Origin: Sphaerimonospora sp050942215
GTDB lineage: Bacteria; Actinomycetota; Actinomycetes; Streptosporangiales; Streptosporangiaceae
NCBI RefSeq assembly: GCF_050942215.1
Contig: NZ_CP192056.1
Coordinates: forward strand, 2,604,001 to 2,668,000
Direction: 5' to 3'
Length of the DNA: 64,000 nt
In this document: positions 1 through 6,924 of the stretch, piece after piece
Position numbering within the stretch: position 1 is the stretch's first letter
Layout: each line of letters starts with the position of its first letter
Translations under genes and position numbers: made by a program
The notes under the pieces: model-generated
Seen by the model: the letters and a program-made list of their open reading frames with translations, nothing else
Databases searched by the model: none
What the model was told of the DNA's origin: nothing

Positions 1-10
1 TGATCTGGAC

Positions 11-1150
11 ATGGACTTCTTGCTAGGTGCCGAGAACGACGAGGCGCCCTCTCGCCGCCGGTCCACCGGCAGCAGGACCCAGCAGCGCCGCAGCCGCAGG
101 CGGCGCAAGCGGCAGCGCCGCAAGGGCTACGTCGCGACCCTGTTCGCGGTCGTGATCATCGTCGGCGTCCTGGGCGGCGCCGGGTACTACGGCTTCAACT
201 GGGTCCGCGGGGTGATGATCCCGAAGGACTACACGGGCGAGGGCAGCGGCGAGGTCGTGGTCGAGATCAACGAGGGAGCCACCGCCTCCGACATCGCCCA
301 GATGCTGGAGGACGAGGGCGTGGTCGCCAGCGCCCGGGCGTTCGTCAACGCGGTCGGCGCCGCCGGGAAGAGCTCCTCGCTCCAGCCGGGGCAGTACACG
401 ATGCGCAAGGGCATGTCGGCGGCGGCCGCCGTCGTCCTGCTCGACCCGAGCAACCGGGTGCTCAACAGGCTCACGATCCGCGAGGGCCTGCGCCTCAGCA
501 AGATCTTCACAGAGCTGTCCACGGCCACGGGAAGGCCCGCCTCCGAGTTCCGCAAGGCCGCCCGCGCGGACATCGGCCTGCCCTCCTACGCCAAGGGCAA
601 GCTCGAAGGGTTCGCTTTCCCCGCGACCTATGAGATAAGCGCGAAGCAGACGCCGAAGCAGATACTGTCCAAGATGGTCGAGCGGTTCACCCAGACCGCG
701 GAGAAGCTCGACCTGGAGGAGCAGGCCAAGCAGATCGGCTTCTCGCCCCGCCAGATCATGATCATCGCCAGCATCGTGCAGGCCGAGTCCGGCAGCGCCG
801 AGGACATGCCGAAGGTGGCCCGGGTCATCTACAACCGGCTCGGCCGCAACCCGCAGATGCCGCTCGCGATGGACAGCACGGTGATGTACGGCCTGGGCAA
901 GTACGGCATCTCGGCCACGCACGCCGACCTGAAGAGCACCTCGCGATACAACACCTACAAGTACCTCGGCCTGCCGCCCGGCCCGATCACCAACCCGGGC
1001 GACCACGCCATCGAGGCGGCGCTGAACCCGGCCGACGGCAAGTGGCTGTACTTCGTGACCGTCGACCCCAAGCGCGGCATCACGAAGTTCACCGACAGCG
1101 ACACCGAGCACCAGAGGTTCGTCGAAGAGTTCAACAGGAACAACCGATGA
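11..1150 (+). CDS. mltG: Endolytic murein transglycosylase MltG (YceG family)
   Basis: Membrane-anchored lytic transglycosylase that cleaves nascent peptidoglycan strands and so sets glycan length. The 379-residue product has a very basic Arg-rich cytoplasmic tail (about 1-40), one transmembrane segment (about 41-65), a LysM-like region, then the YceG catalytic domain. The family catalytic Glu lies in IVQAES (E259), and the conserved LEGFAFPATY (about 198-207) and LGLPPGPITNPG segments are present. The ATG at 11 follows closely on a TGA at window position 1, possibly the end of an upstream gene; the start could lie further upstream but cannot be judged here. The stop overlaps the aroE start (ATGA), so the two are probably translationally coupled. 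mltG-aroE adjacency is common in Actinobacteria. Confidence 0.93.
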   Translation: MDFLLGAENDEAPSRRRSTGSRTQQRRSRRRRKRQRRKGYVATLFAVVIIVGVLGGAGYYGFNWVRGVMIPKDYTGEGSGEVVVEINEGATASDIAQMLEDEGVVASARAFVNAVGAAGKSSSLQPGQYTMRKGMSAAAAVVLLDPSNRVLNRLTIREGLRLSKIFTELSTATGRPASEFRKAARADIGLPSYAKGKLEGFAFPATYEISAKQTPKQILSKMVERFTQTAEKLDLEEQAKQIGFSPRQIMIIASIVQAESGSAEDMPKVARVIYNRLGRNPQMPLAMDSTVMYGLGKYGISATHADLKSTSRYNTYKYLGLPPGPITNPGDHAIEAALNPADGKWLYFVTVDPKRGITKFTDSDTEHQRFVEEFNRNNR

Positions 1151-2025
1151 CCGGAACCGTCTCGCGTGCCGCCGTCCTCGGCTCTCCGATCGCCCACTCG
1201 CTGTCGCCGATCCTGCATCGGGCGGCCTACGCGGAGCTGGGCCTGCGTGACTGGCGCTACGACGCGATCGAGTGCGACGAGGACGGCCTGGCCGGGCTGC
1301 TCGGCACGATGGGACCGGAATGGGCCGGCCTGTCTCTCACGATGCCGCTCAAGCGGGCCGTGCTCCCCCTGCTCGACACGGTCTCCGACCTGGCCGTGGC
1401 GGTCGGCGGCGCCAACACCGTCGTCTTCGGGGACGGCGGCGCGCGGCACGGCGAGAACACCGACGTGTACGGCATCGTGGCCGCGCTCACCGAGGCCGGG
1501 GTGTCCGCGCCGAGGGGGGCGACGATCCTGGGCGGCGGCGCGACCGCGGCCTCGGCGATCGCCGCCCTGTGTGAGCTGGGACTGGGCGGGCCGGGGCTCG
1601 GCGAGATCACTCTCGTGGTCCGCGATCCGGCGCGCGCCGGGGAGACCCTCCGGGTGGCCGAGCGGCTCGGGGTGACGGTGGCCGTCGTGCCGTTCGACAG
1701 AGGGTTCGGCCGGGAGCCGACCGGCCGGATCGGGACGGGTGAGCTGGTGATCTCCACGCTGCCCTCGGGGGCGGCCGACCATCTCGCCGGGGAGGTGGCC
1801 GCGGCGCTGCCGGACAAGGGGGCGCTGTTCGACGTGGTGTACGCGCCCTGGCCGACTCCGCTGGCGGCGGCCGTGCTGGACCGGGGGCTGACGGTGATCG
1901 GCGGCTTCGCGATGCTGCTGCACCAGGCGGTCAGGCAGGTGGAGCTGATGACGGGCCGCAGCGAGGTCCCGGTCGAGGCGATGCGCGCCGCCGGCGAAGC
2001 CGAGATCACCCGGCGGGCCGGGTGA
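1147..2025 (+). CDS. aroE: Shikimate dehydrogenase
   Basis: Reduces 3-dehydroshikimate to shikimate with NADPH in the chorismate pathway. The ATG at 1147 overlaps the mltG stop by 4 nt, and the reading frame begins with the conserved block GSPIAHSLSPILH, whose SLSP serines bind shikimate. The NADP-binding glycine-rich turn GGGATAASAI lies near residue 125. NTDVYG supplies the substrate-binding Asn/Asp, and GGFAMLLHQA near the C-terminus carries the conserved Gln. Length is 292 residues, normal for a monofunctional AroE. The other late shikimate genes (aroC, aroK, aroB), often just downstream of mltG-aroE in actinomycetes, are not here; the next gene is infC, so synteny breaks at this point. 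Confidence 0.92.
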   Translation: MTGTVSRAAVLGSPIAHSLSPILHRAAYAELGLRDWRYDAIECDEDGLAGLLGTMGPEWAGLSLTMPLKRAVLPLLDTVSDLAVAVGGANTVVFGDGGARHGENTDVYGIVAALTEAGVSAPRGATILGGGATAASAIAALCELGLGGPGLGEITLVVRDPARAGETLRVAERLGVTVAVVPFDRGFGREPTGRIGTGELVISTLPSGAADHLAGEVAAALPDKGALFDVVYAPWPTPLAAAVLDRGLTVIGGFAMLLHQAVRQVELMTGRSEVPVEAMRAAGEAEITRRAG

Positions 2026-2072
2026 CCCACCGGGCCGGGAGCACGGAAGGAATGGTTCGTGCTCCGGCGACG

Positions 2073-2302
2073 TTGTGCTATCGTAAGTCATCGATCGGTC
2101 CGGCGCGGCGCCGGACGCGCAAGCGGAGGTCCTCCTCCCACCTGATTCGCCGAAAGGTGGACGGGTCAAGGATCACACCGGAGTTTCCGGCAGGCTGGGA
2201 CTCCGGCGAAGAGTTCGGCTCAGTGACCCCGCATGCGTGACGTGCGGGGTTTTCGTGTTTCCCGCACGGTCGAGTAGCAAGCGGAAGTCTTTTGGAGGTC
2301 CC
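2073..2302 (+). promoter_or_regulatory. Structured 5' leader of infC with attenuator-like terminator
   Basis: The 277 bp between aroE and the infC start are rich in hairpins. GTCCGGCGC (2098-2106) pairs with GCGCCGGAC (2108-2116), CCGGAGT (2178-2184) pairs with ACTCCGG (2200-2206), and CCCCGCA (2227-2233) pairs with TGCGGGG (2243-2249) followed by TTTT. A possible -10 region is at GTGCTATCGT near 2076-2085. A terminator hairpin with a T-run inside the leader, only 53 bp before the start codon, looks like an attenuator. infC-rpmI-rplT is controlled by L20-dependent attenuation in Bacillus; whether the same ligand works here is inference. Confidence 0.5.
2227..2253 (+). terminator. Intrinsic terminator/attenuator in the infC leader
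   Basis: A perfect 7-bp GC-rich stem (2227-2233 with 2243-2249, 9-nt loop) is followed at once by TTTT. It lies between aroE and infC, so it could end aroE transcripts, attenuate infC, or both. Confidence 0.6.
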
Positions 2303-2896
2303 ATCAGCACCGAGCCCCGCATCAACGACCGCATTCGTGTGCCCGAGGTCCGCCTCGTCGGCCCGAACGGCGAGCAGGTCGGCATCGTCTCCATCGGCGA
2401 CGCCCTGAAGCTGGCCCAGGAGAGCGACCTCGACCTCGTGGAGGTCGCGGCGACGGCCCGGCCGCCTGTCTGCAAGCTCATGGACTACGGCAAGTTCAAG
2501 TACGAGTCGGCCATGAAGGCGCGCGAGGCCCGCCGCAACCAGGCGCACACGATCATAAAGGAGATCAAGCTCCGGCCTAAGATCGATCCGCACGACTACG
2601 AGACCAAGAAGGGTCACGTCGTGCGCTTCCTCAAGGCGGGAGACAAGGTCAAGGTCACGATCATGTTCCGGGGCCGCGAGCAGTCCCGTCCGGAGCTGGG
2701 GTTCCGGCTGCTGCAACGGCTCGCCGAGGACGTCACCGAGCTGGGCTTCGTCGAGTCACAGCCCAAGCAGGACGGCCGAAACATGATCATGGTCATCGGG
2801 CCGCATAAGAAGAAGGCCGAGGCCAAGGCCGAGAAGGCCGCGGCCAAGGTGCAGCGTGGAGAGAACCCGGCGATGGAGAATTCCGCCGCGGAGTGA
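2303..2896 (+). CDS. infC: Translation initiation factor IF-3 (ATC start codon)
   Basis: Binds the 30S subunit, blocks premature 50S joining and proofreads start-codon/initiator-tRNA pairing. The 197-residue product begins (fM)STEPRINDRIRVPEVRLVG. The central linker follows, then the C-terminal IF3 domain with KEIKLRPKIDPHDYETK and DKVKVTIMFRGRE. No ATG/GTG/TTG lies at the conserved N-terminus. A GTG in frame at 2237 would add 22 unrelated residues that run through the terminator hairpin. A GGAGG at 2294-2298 stands 4 nt before ATC at 2303, exactly where the conserved protein begins. Rare start codons (AUU in E. coli) let IF-3 repress its own synthesis, so ATC is the preferred start. First gene of infC-rpmI-rplT. 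Confidence 0.92.
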   Translation: MSTEPRINDRIRVPEVRLVGPNGEQVGIVSIGDALKLAQESDLDLVEVAATARPPVCKLMDYGKFKYESAMKAREARRNQAHTIIKEIKLRPKIDPHDYETKKGHVVRFLKAGDKVKVTIMFRGREQSRPELGFRLLQRLAEDVTELGFVESQPKQDGRNMIMVIGPHKKKAEAKAEKAAAKVQRGENPAMENSAAE

Positions 2897-3074
2897 TCCA
2901 CGAGATCCGGGCGACGGCGCGTCCGGCCTGAGGGCCGGACCGACCACCCGGAAACAGACCACATATTGGACGAGCCAGGGCTGACATGGTCCCGGCGCGG
3001 TAGGTCACGCCGTCGGAACGGAGGGCACTGGACTCGGTCCGGCGGCACGGATGAAGTAGGGAGAGACGGCTGAC

Positions 3075-3269
3075 ATGCCGAAGATGAAGACGCACAGCGG
3101 TGCGAAGAAGCGGTTCCGGCTGACCGGTACCGGCAAGGTCATGCGCCGCCGTGCCAACCGGCAGCACCTTTTCGAGCACAAGCCGTCCACCCGCACCCGC
3201 CGTCTCGACGGTTTGGCTGTCATGTCGGACGCCGACACCAAGAAGATCAAGAAGCTGCTCGCCAAGTAA
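3075..3269 (+). CDS. rpmI: 50S ribosomal protein L35
   Basis: Small, strongly basic large-subunit protein of 64 residues. It starts MPKMKTHSGAKKRF, the L35 signature, and continues with the conserved TGTGKVMRRRANRQH block. It lies in the standard infC-rpmI-rplT order, 178 bp after infC and 23 bp before rplT, with a purine-rich GGGAGAG site upstream of the ATG. The relatively long infC-rpmI gap contains no gene that I can see. Confidence 0.96.
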   Translation: MPKMKTHSGAKKRFRLTGTGKVMRRRANRQHLFEHKPSTRTRRLDGLAVMSDADTKKIKKLLAK

Positions 3270-3292
3270 CCGACCCGGGGAGATAGAACGAA

Positions 3293-3673
3293 ATGGCACG
3301 CGTGAAGCGGGCGCTCAACGCCAAGAAGAAGCGCCGGGTCGTCCTCGATCGGGCGAGTGGTTACCGTGGGCAGCGGTCGAGGCTGTACCGCAAGGCCAAG
3401 GAGCAGATGCTCCACTCGATGACCTATGCGTACCGGGACCGCAAGGACAAGAAGGGCGCGTTCCGGCGTCTGTGGATCCAGCGCATCAACGCGGCCGCGC
3501 GGCTCAACGGGATGACCTACAACCGGTTCATCCAGGGCCTGCGTCTCGCCGGCATCGAGGTGGACCGCAAGATCCTGGCCGACCTCGCGGTGAACGACGC
3601 CCAGACCTTCGCCACGCTGGTCGAGTCCGCCAAGAAGGCGCTCCCGGCCGACGTGAACGCGCCGGTCGCCTGA
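3293..3673 (+). CDS. rplT: 50S ribosomal protein L20
   Basis: Early 23S-binding assembly protein of the large subunit, 126 residues. It begins MARVKRALNAKKKRR, includes the conserved ASGYRGQRSRLYRKAKEQ stretch, and has the globular WIQRINAAARLNGMTYNRFI segment. GGGGAGA precedes the ATG. In Firmicutes L20 also represses its own operon through a leader RNA mimicking its 23S site. The hairpin-rich infC leader here makes similar autocontrol conceivable but unproven. A strong hairpin at 3684-3716 closes the operon. Confidence 0.96.
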   Translation: MARVKRALNAKKKRRVVLDRASGYRGQRSRLYRKAKEQMLHSMTYAYRDRKDKKGAFRRLWIQRINAAARLNGMTYNRFIQGLRLAGIEVDRKILADLAVNDAQTFATLVESAKKALPADVNAPVA

Positions 3674-3683
3674 ACTGAATCCG

Positions 3684-3716
3684 CTGAGGGCTCACCGTCG
3701 TCCGGTGGGCCCTCAG
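3684..3716 (+). terminator. Terminator hairpin after rplT
   Basis: CTGAGGGC (3684-3691) pairs with GCCCTCAG (3709-3716), and the stem extends inward through CACCG/CGGTG around a short loop. There is no T-tract, as is usual for actinobacterial terminators. Confidence 0.6.
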
Positions 3717-3740
3717 TCACGTTGAGGGATCGGGAAGGTA

Positions 3741-4577
3741 ATGGCGGAGATCACGAACATCAGGTCGCCACGCGTGAAGGCGGCGCGCAGGCTGGCCAAG
3801 CGGGCCTTCCGTGACCGCGACCGCGCGTTCCTCGCCGAGGGGCCGCAGGCGGTCCGCGAGGCCCTGGCGATCGAGGACGCGACGGTCGAGCTGTTCGCGA
3901 CCGCGGAGGCGCAGCTCAGGCACGGCGACATCGTCGCCGCCGCCACCGCCGCCGGCGTCCCGGTCCACTGGGCCAGCGGCGAGGTCATGGCCGAGCTGAC
4001 CCAGACCGTCACGCCGCAGGGCATCGTCGCGGTGTGCCGGTTCGTCCACGTGCCGCTCGCCGAGGCCGTACCGCCGTCCGGGGCCCGGCTGGTCGCCGTG
4101 CTCGCCCAGGTGCGCGACCCCGGCAACGCGGGCACGGTCCTGCGTACGGCGGACGCCGCCGGAGCCGACGCCGTGGTGTTCGGCGGGGCCTCGGTGGATC
4201 CGTACAACGGCAAGTGCGTGCGGGCCAGCGCCGGGAGCCTGTTCCACCTCCCGGTCGCGATCGGCGCCACGGTGGCTGAGGTCGTACGGCACGTACGAGA
4301 GTCGGGGCTGCGCGTGCTCGCCGCCGACGGTGCGGGAACCCGGACGCTCGACGAGACCGACCTGGGGCGGCCGACGGCGTGGATGTTCGGGAACGAGGCC
4401 TGGGGGCTGCCCGCCGAACTGCTCGATCTCGCCGACGAGGTGGTGCGGGTGCCCATTTACGGCCGGGCGGAAAGCCTCAATCTCGCCACCGCGGCCGGCA
4501 TCTGCCTCTACGCTTCCGCGCGTGTTCAACGGAAGACTTTACACTCCGTAGAAGAACCCACTACCCCGCGCAGTTGA
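3741..4577 (+). CDS. TrmH/SpoU-family RNA 2'-O-methyltransferase (TsnR-like)
   Basis: SPOUT-class methyltransferase expected to 2'-O-methylate rRNA. The 278-residue product has an N-terminal RNA-binding region beginning ITNIRSPRVKAARRLAKRAFRDR with FLAEGPQAVREAL (the YjeB-like substrate-binding fold). The SpoU catalytic domain follows with all three motifs: RDPGNAGTVLRTADAAGAD, then GNEAWGLPAEL, then VPIYGRAESLNLATAAGICLY, which make the trefoil-knot SAM pocket. The start has GGGAAGG just upstream. The position directly after infC-rpmI-rplT matches tsnR (Rv1644) in M. tuberculosis. The exact target nucleotide cannot be read from sequence; thiostrepton-resistance-type and RlmB-type enzymes share these motifs. 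Confidence 0.88.
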   Translation: MAEITNIRSPRVKAARRLAKRAFRDRDRAFLAEGPQAVREALAIEDATVELFATAEAQLRHGDIVAAATAAGVPVHWASGEVMAELTQTVTPQGIVAVCRFVHVPLAEAVPPSGARLVAVLAQVRDPGNAGTVLRTADAAGADAVVFGGASVDPYNGKCVRASAGSLFHLPVAIGATVAEVVRHVRESGLRVLAADGAGTRTLDETDLGRPTAWMFGNEAWGLPAELLDLADEVVRVPIYGRAESLNLATAAGICLYASARVQRKTLHSVEEPTTPRS

Positions 4578-4650
4578 CCCTGCCGACATTCCCTGGAAAC
4601 CCGCTATTGTCGGCGGTCAAGGCACAGGGCGAAGTCGAGGAGGCGTTCTC

Positions 4651-5745
4651 GTGCGATGTGACGACACCCCCGGCGGCACCCAGGAGCGGGCCGACTGCGG
4701 GAGTGCGTACATCGATGTGGACGAACTCCCCGACGGGCTCGTCGTGGTCGACGGCGACGGCGTCGTCCTCAGCGTGAACCGGGCGGCCGAGCGGCTGACC
4801 GGGGTGACGCGCCGGGCGGCGATCGGCAGGCACATCGGCGACGGCCTCCCGTTCCGCGACACCGACGGCCGCGACTGGTGGAAGAGCCTCGACCCGCACG
4901 GCGGCCTGGCCATCCGCAGCCGTCAGCCGGAGCGCCCGCTGCATCTGCCCGGCCGTCCCGAGTTGCTGGTCGCCACGCGCCTCGTCCGCAGGCCCGAGCG
5001 GGGCGGCCCGGTCGTCCGCATCGTGATCACGCTCAGGGACGCCTCGGCCAGGGCCAGACTCGAGCGCAGCAGGGCCGACCTCGTGTCCACCGTCGCGCAT
5101 GAGCTCAGGTCGCCGCTGACCAGCGTCAAGGGGTTCACGGCGACGCTCCTCGCGAAGTGGGAGCGATTCAGCGACGCGCAGAAGCTCGTCATGCTGGAGA
5201 CCGTCAACGCCGACGCCGACCGGGTCACCCGGCTGATAACCGAGCTGCTCGACGTCTCCCGGATCGAGTCCGGCCGGCTGCAGATCCACCGTCAGATCGT
5301 GGACATCCCCGCACGCGCCCGCCGGATCGTCGCCGGTCGCGTCGCTGCGGGGGAGCGCGAGGACCGCTTCCACATAGAGGTACGCGGAGAGTTGCCCGAG
5401 GCCTGGCTCGACCAGGACAAGATCGACCAAATCCTCGCCAACCTGGTGGAAAACGGGCTGCGGCATGGACGCGGTACGGTGACCATAGTGGTCGAGCCGG
5501 TCGAGTGGGGAGTGGCGGTGTCGGTACGCGACCAGGGTGAGGGCGTGGCGCCCGAGCTGGTCGGCCGTGTCTTCCGCCAGTTCTGGCGCGGCAACGGGCG
5601 TCGCCGGGGGGGCACCGGGCTCGGCCTGTTCATCGTCAAGGGTCTCGTGGAGGCCCACGGCGGAACGATCAGCGTGCAGCGCGCGCCCGGCGGCGGCGCC
5701 GAGTTCCGATTTATCCTGCCCACCGGCGCCCCCGACTTCGGGTGA
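4651..5745 (+). CDS. Orphan PAS-domain sensor histidine kinase
   Basis: Soluble-looking 364-residue kinase with no transmembrane segment. A PAS-like sensor region (about 20-125; DELPDGLVVVDGDGVVLSVN is PAS-typical) precedes a HisKA dimerisation domain with the phospho-acceptor in VAHELRSPLTSVKGF (H150). The HATPase domain has N box NLVENGLRHG (about 265-274), G1 DQGEG (294-298) and G2 GGTGLGLFIVKG (320-331). The GTG at 4651 has GAGGAGG upstream; an ATG at 4655 is out of frame. No response regulator gene is adjacent, so it is an orphan or acts on a distant partner. A kinase in this slot between the rRNA methylase and pheS appears to be a conserved actinomycete arrangement. The signal is unknown; a cytoplasmic PAS suggests redox, gas or small-ligand sensing. 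Confidence 0.88.
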   Translation: MRCDDTPGGTQERADCGSAYIDVDELPDGLVVVDGDGVVLSVNRAAERLTGVTRRAAIGRHIGDGLPFRDTDGRDWWKSLDPHGGLAIRSRQPERPLHLPGRPELLVATRLVRRPERGGPVVRIVITLRDASARARLERSRADLVSTVAHELRSPLTSVKGFTATLLAKWERFSDAQKLVMLETVNADADRVTRLITELLDVSRIESGRLQIHRQIVDIPARARRIVAGRVAAGEREDRFHIEVRGELPEAWLDQDKIDQILANLVENGLRHGRGTVTIVVEPVEWGVAVSVRDQGEGVAPELVGRVFRQFWRGNGRRRGGTGLGLFIVKGLVEAHGGTISVQRAPGGGAEFRFILPTGAPDFG

Positions 5746-5823
5746 CGGTCCCGGTGGGCTGATCGGACTAAACTGACTCCGCCGAGCGCCCGGCGCTCGC
5801 TGCCCTGGATACGGAGCTTTCTC

Positions 5824-6924
5824 TTGTCGAACACCTATGACCCGGTCGAGGTGACGCCGTTGCACGCGGACGAGGTCGCGCGGGCGCGGGCCGATGCGCT
5901 CGCCGCCATCGCCGCGGCGAAAGACCTCGATGAACTCAAGCAGGCCCGGCTCGCGCACGCGGGAGACAGGTCGCCCATCGCACTGGCCAACCGTGAGATC
6001 GGCGCGCTTCCGCCCGCCGCGCGGGCCGAGGCCGGCAAGCGGATCGGCACCGCGCGCAGAGCCGTCGCCGAGGCGCTGGCCGCCCGCCAGTCCGAGCTGG
6101 AGGCCGAGCGCGACGCCCGCGTGCTCATCGAGGAGACCGTCGACGTCACGCTGCCCTGGGACCGCAGGTCCCGCGGCGCCCGGCACCCGCTCACCACGCT
6201 GCAGGAGCACATCGCCGACGCGTTCATCGCGATGGGCTACGAGATGGCGGAGGGCCCCGAGCTCGAGGGCGAGTGGTTCAACTTCGACGCGTTGAACATC
6301 GCCCCCGACCACCCGGCCCGCTCCGAGCACGACACGTTCTTCGTGGAGAGCACCGAGTCGGGCAAGGTGCTGCGCACCCAGACCTCGCCGGTGCAGGTGC
6401 GCGCGCTGCTGTCACGCCCGCTGCCGGTGTACGTGATCTCGCCGGGCAAGACCTTTCGCACCGACGAGCTCGACGCCACCCACACGCCGGTCTTCCACCA
6501 GGTGGAGGGCCTGGCGGTCGACAAGGGGCTGACGATGGCCCACCTGAAGGGCACGCTCGACCGGTTCGCTGAGGTGATGTTCGGGCCGGGCATACACACG
6601 CGGTTCCGGCCGAACTACTTCCCCTTCACCGAGCCGTCGGCCGAGATGGACCTGCGCTGCTTCGTCTGCCGCGGCTCCTCGGCGCTGCCGGGCAACCCGC
6701 CCTGCCGTACGTGCAAGGGCGAGGGCTGGATCGAGTGGGGCGGCTGCGGCATGGTCAACCCGCGGGTGCTGGTCGCCTGCGGCGTCGACCCGTCGGTCTA
6801 CTCCGGGTTCGCCTTCGGCATGGGCATCGAGCGCACGTTGATGTTCCGGCACAACGCCGAGGACATGCGCGACATGGTCGAGGGCGACGTCCGGTTCACC
6901 CAGCCGTTCGGAATGGAGGTCTGA
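5824..6924 (+). CDS. pheS: Phenylalanyl-tRNA synthetase alpha subunit
   Basis: Catalytic subunit of the alpha2beta2 enzyme that charges tRNA-Phe. The 366-residue product has an N-terminal coiled-coil arm (about 15-105) that contacts tRNA, then the class II core. Core segments include HPLTTLQEHIADAFIAMGYE, the motif 2-like FRTDELDATHTPVFHQVEGLAVD, and motif 3 GFAFGMGIERTLMF near the end. Four Cys in CFVCRG and CRTCKGEGW fit a small zinc-type insertion. The chosen start is TTG at 5824 with GGAG upstream; the conserved N-terminal sequence begins a few codons later, so a slightly later start is possible. It overlaps pheT in an ATGA-type junction. Confidence 0.93.
   Translation: MSNTYDPVEVTPLHADEVARARADALAAIAAAKDLDELKQARLAHAGDRSPIALANREIGALPPAARAEAGKRIGTARRAVAEALAARQSELEAERDARVLIEETVDVTLPWDRRSRGARHPLTTLQEHIADAFIAMGYEMAEGPELEGEWFNFDALNIAPDHPARSEHDTFFVESTESGKVLRTQTSPVQVRALLSRPLPVYVISPGKTFRTDELDATHTPVFHQVEGLAVDKGLTMAHLKGTLDRFAEVMFGPGIHTRFRPNYFPFTEPSAEMDLRCFVCRGSSALPGNPPCRTCKGEGWIEWGGCGMVNPRVLVACGVDPSVYSGFAFGMGIERTLMFRHNAEDMRDMVEGDVRFTQPFGMEV

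Noticed and set aside
23..1111. Long minus-strand frames opposite mltG, the arg genes, uvrA and others
   Set aside because: These are shadows from high third-position GC; their sequences are Arg/Gly/Ala/Pro noise without motifs, while the plus-strand genes are clear.
2237..2302. GTG-started N-terminal extension of IF-3
   Set aside because: It would translate through the terminator hairpin and add 22 residues unlike any IF-3, while GGAGG-ATC fits the conserved start.
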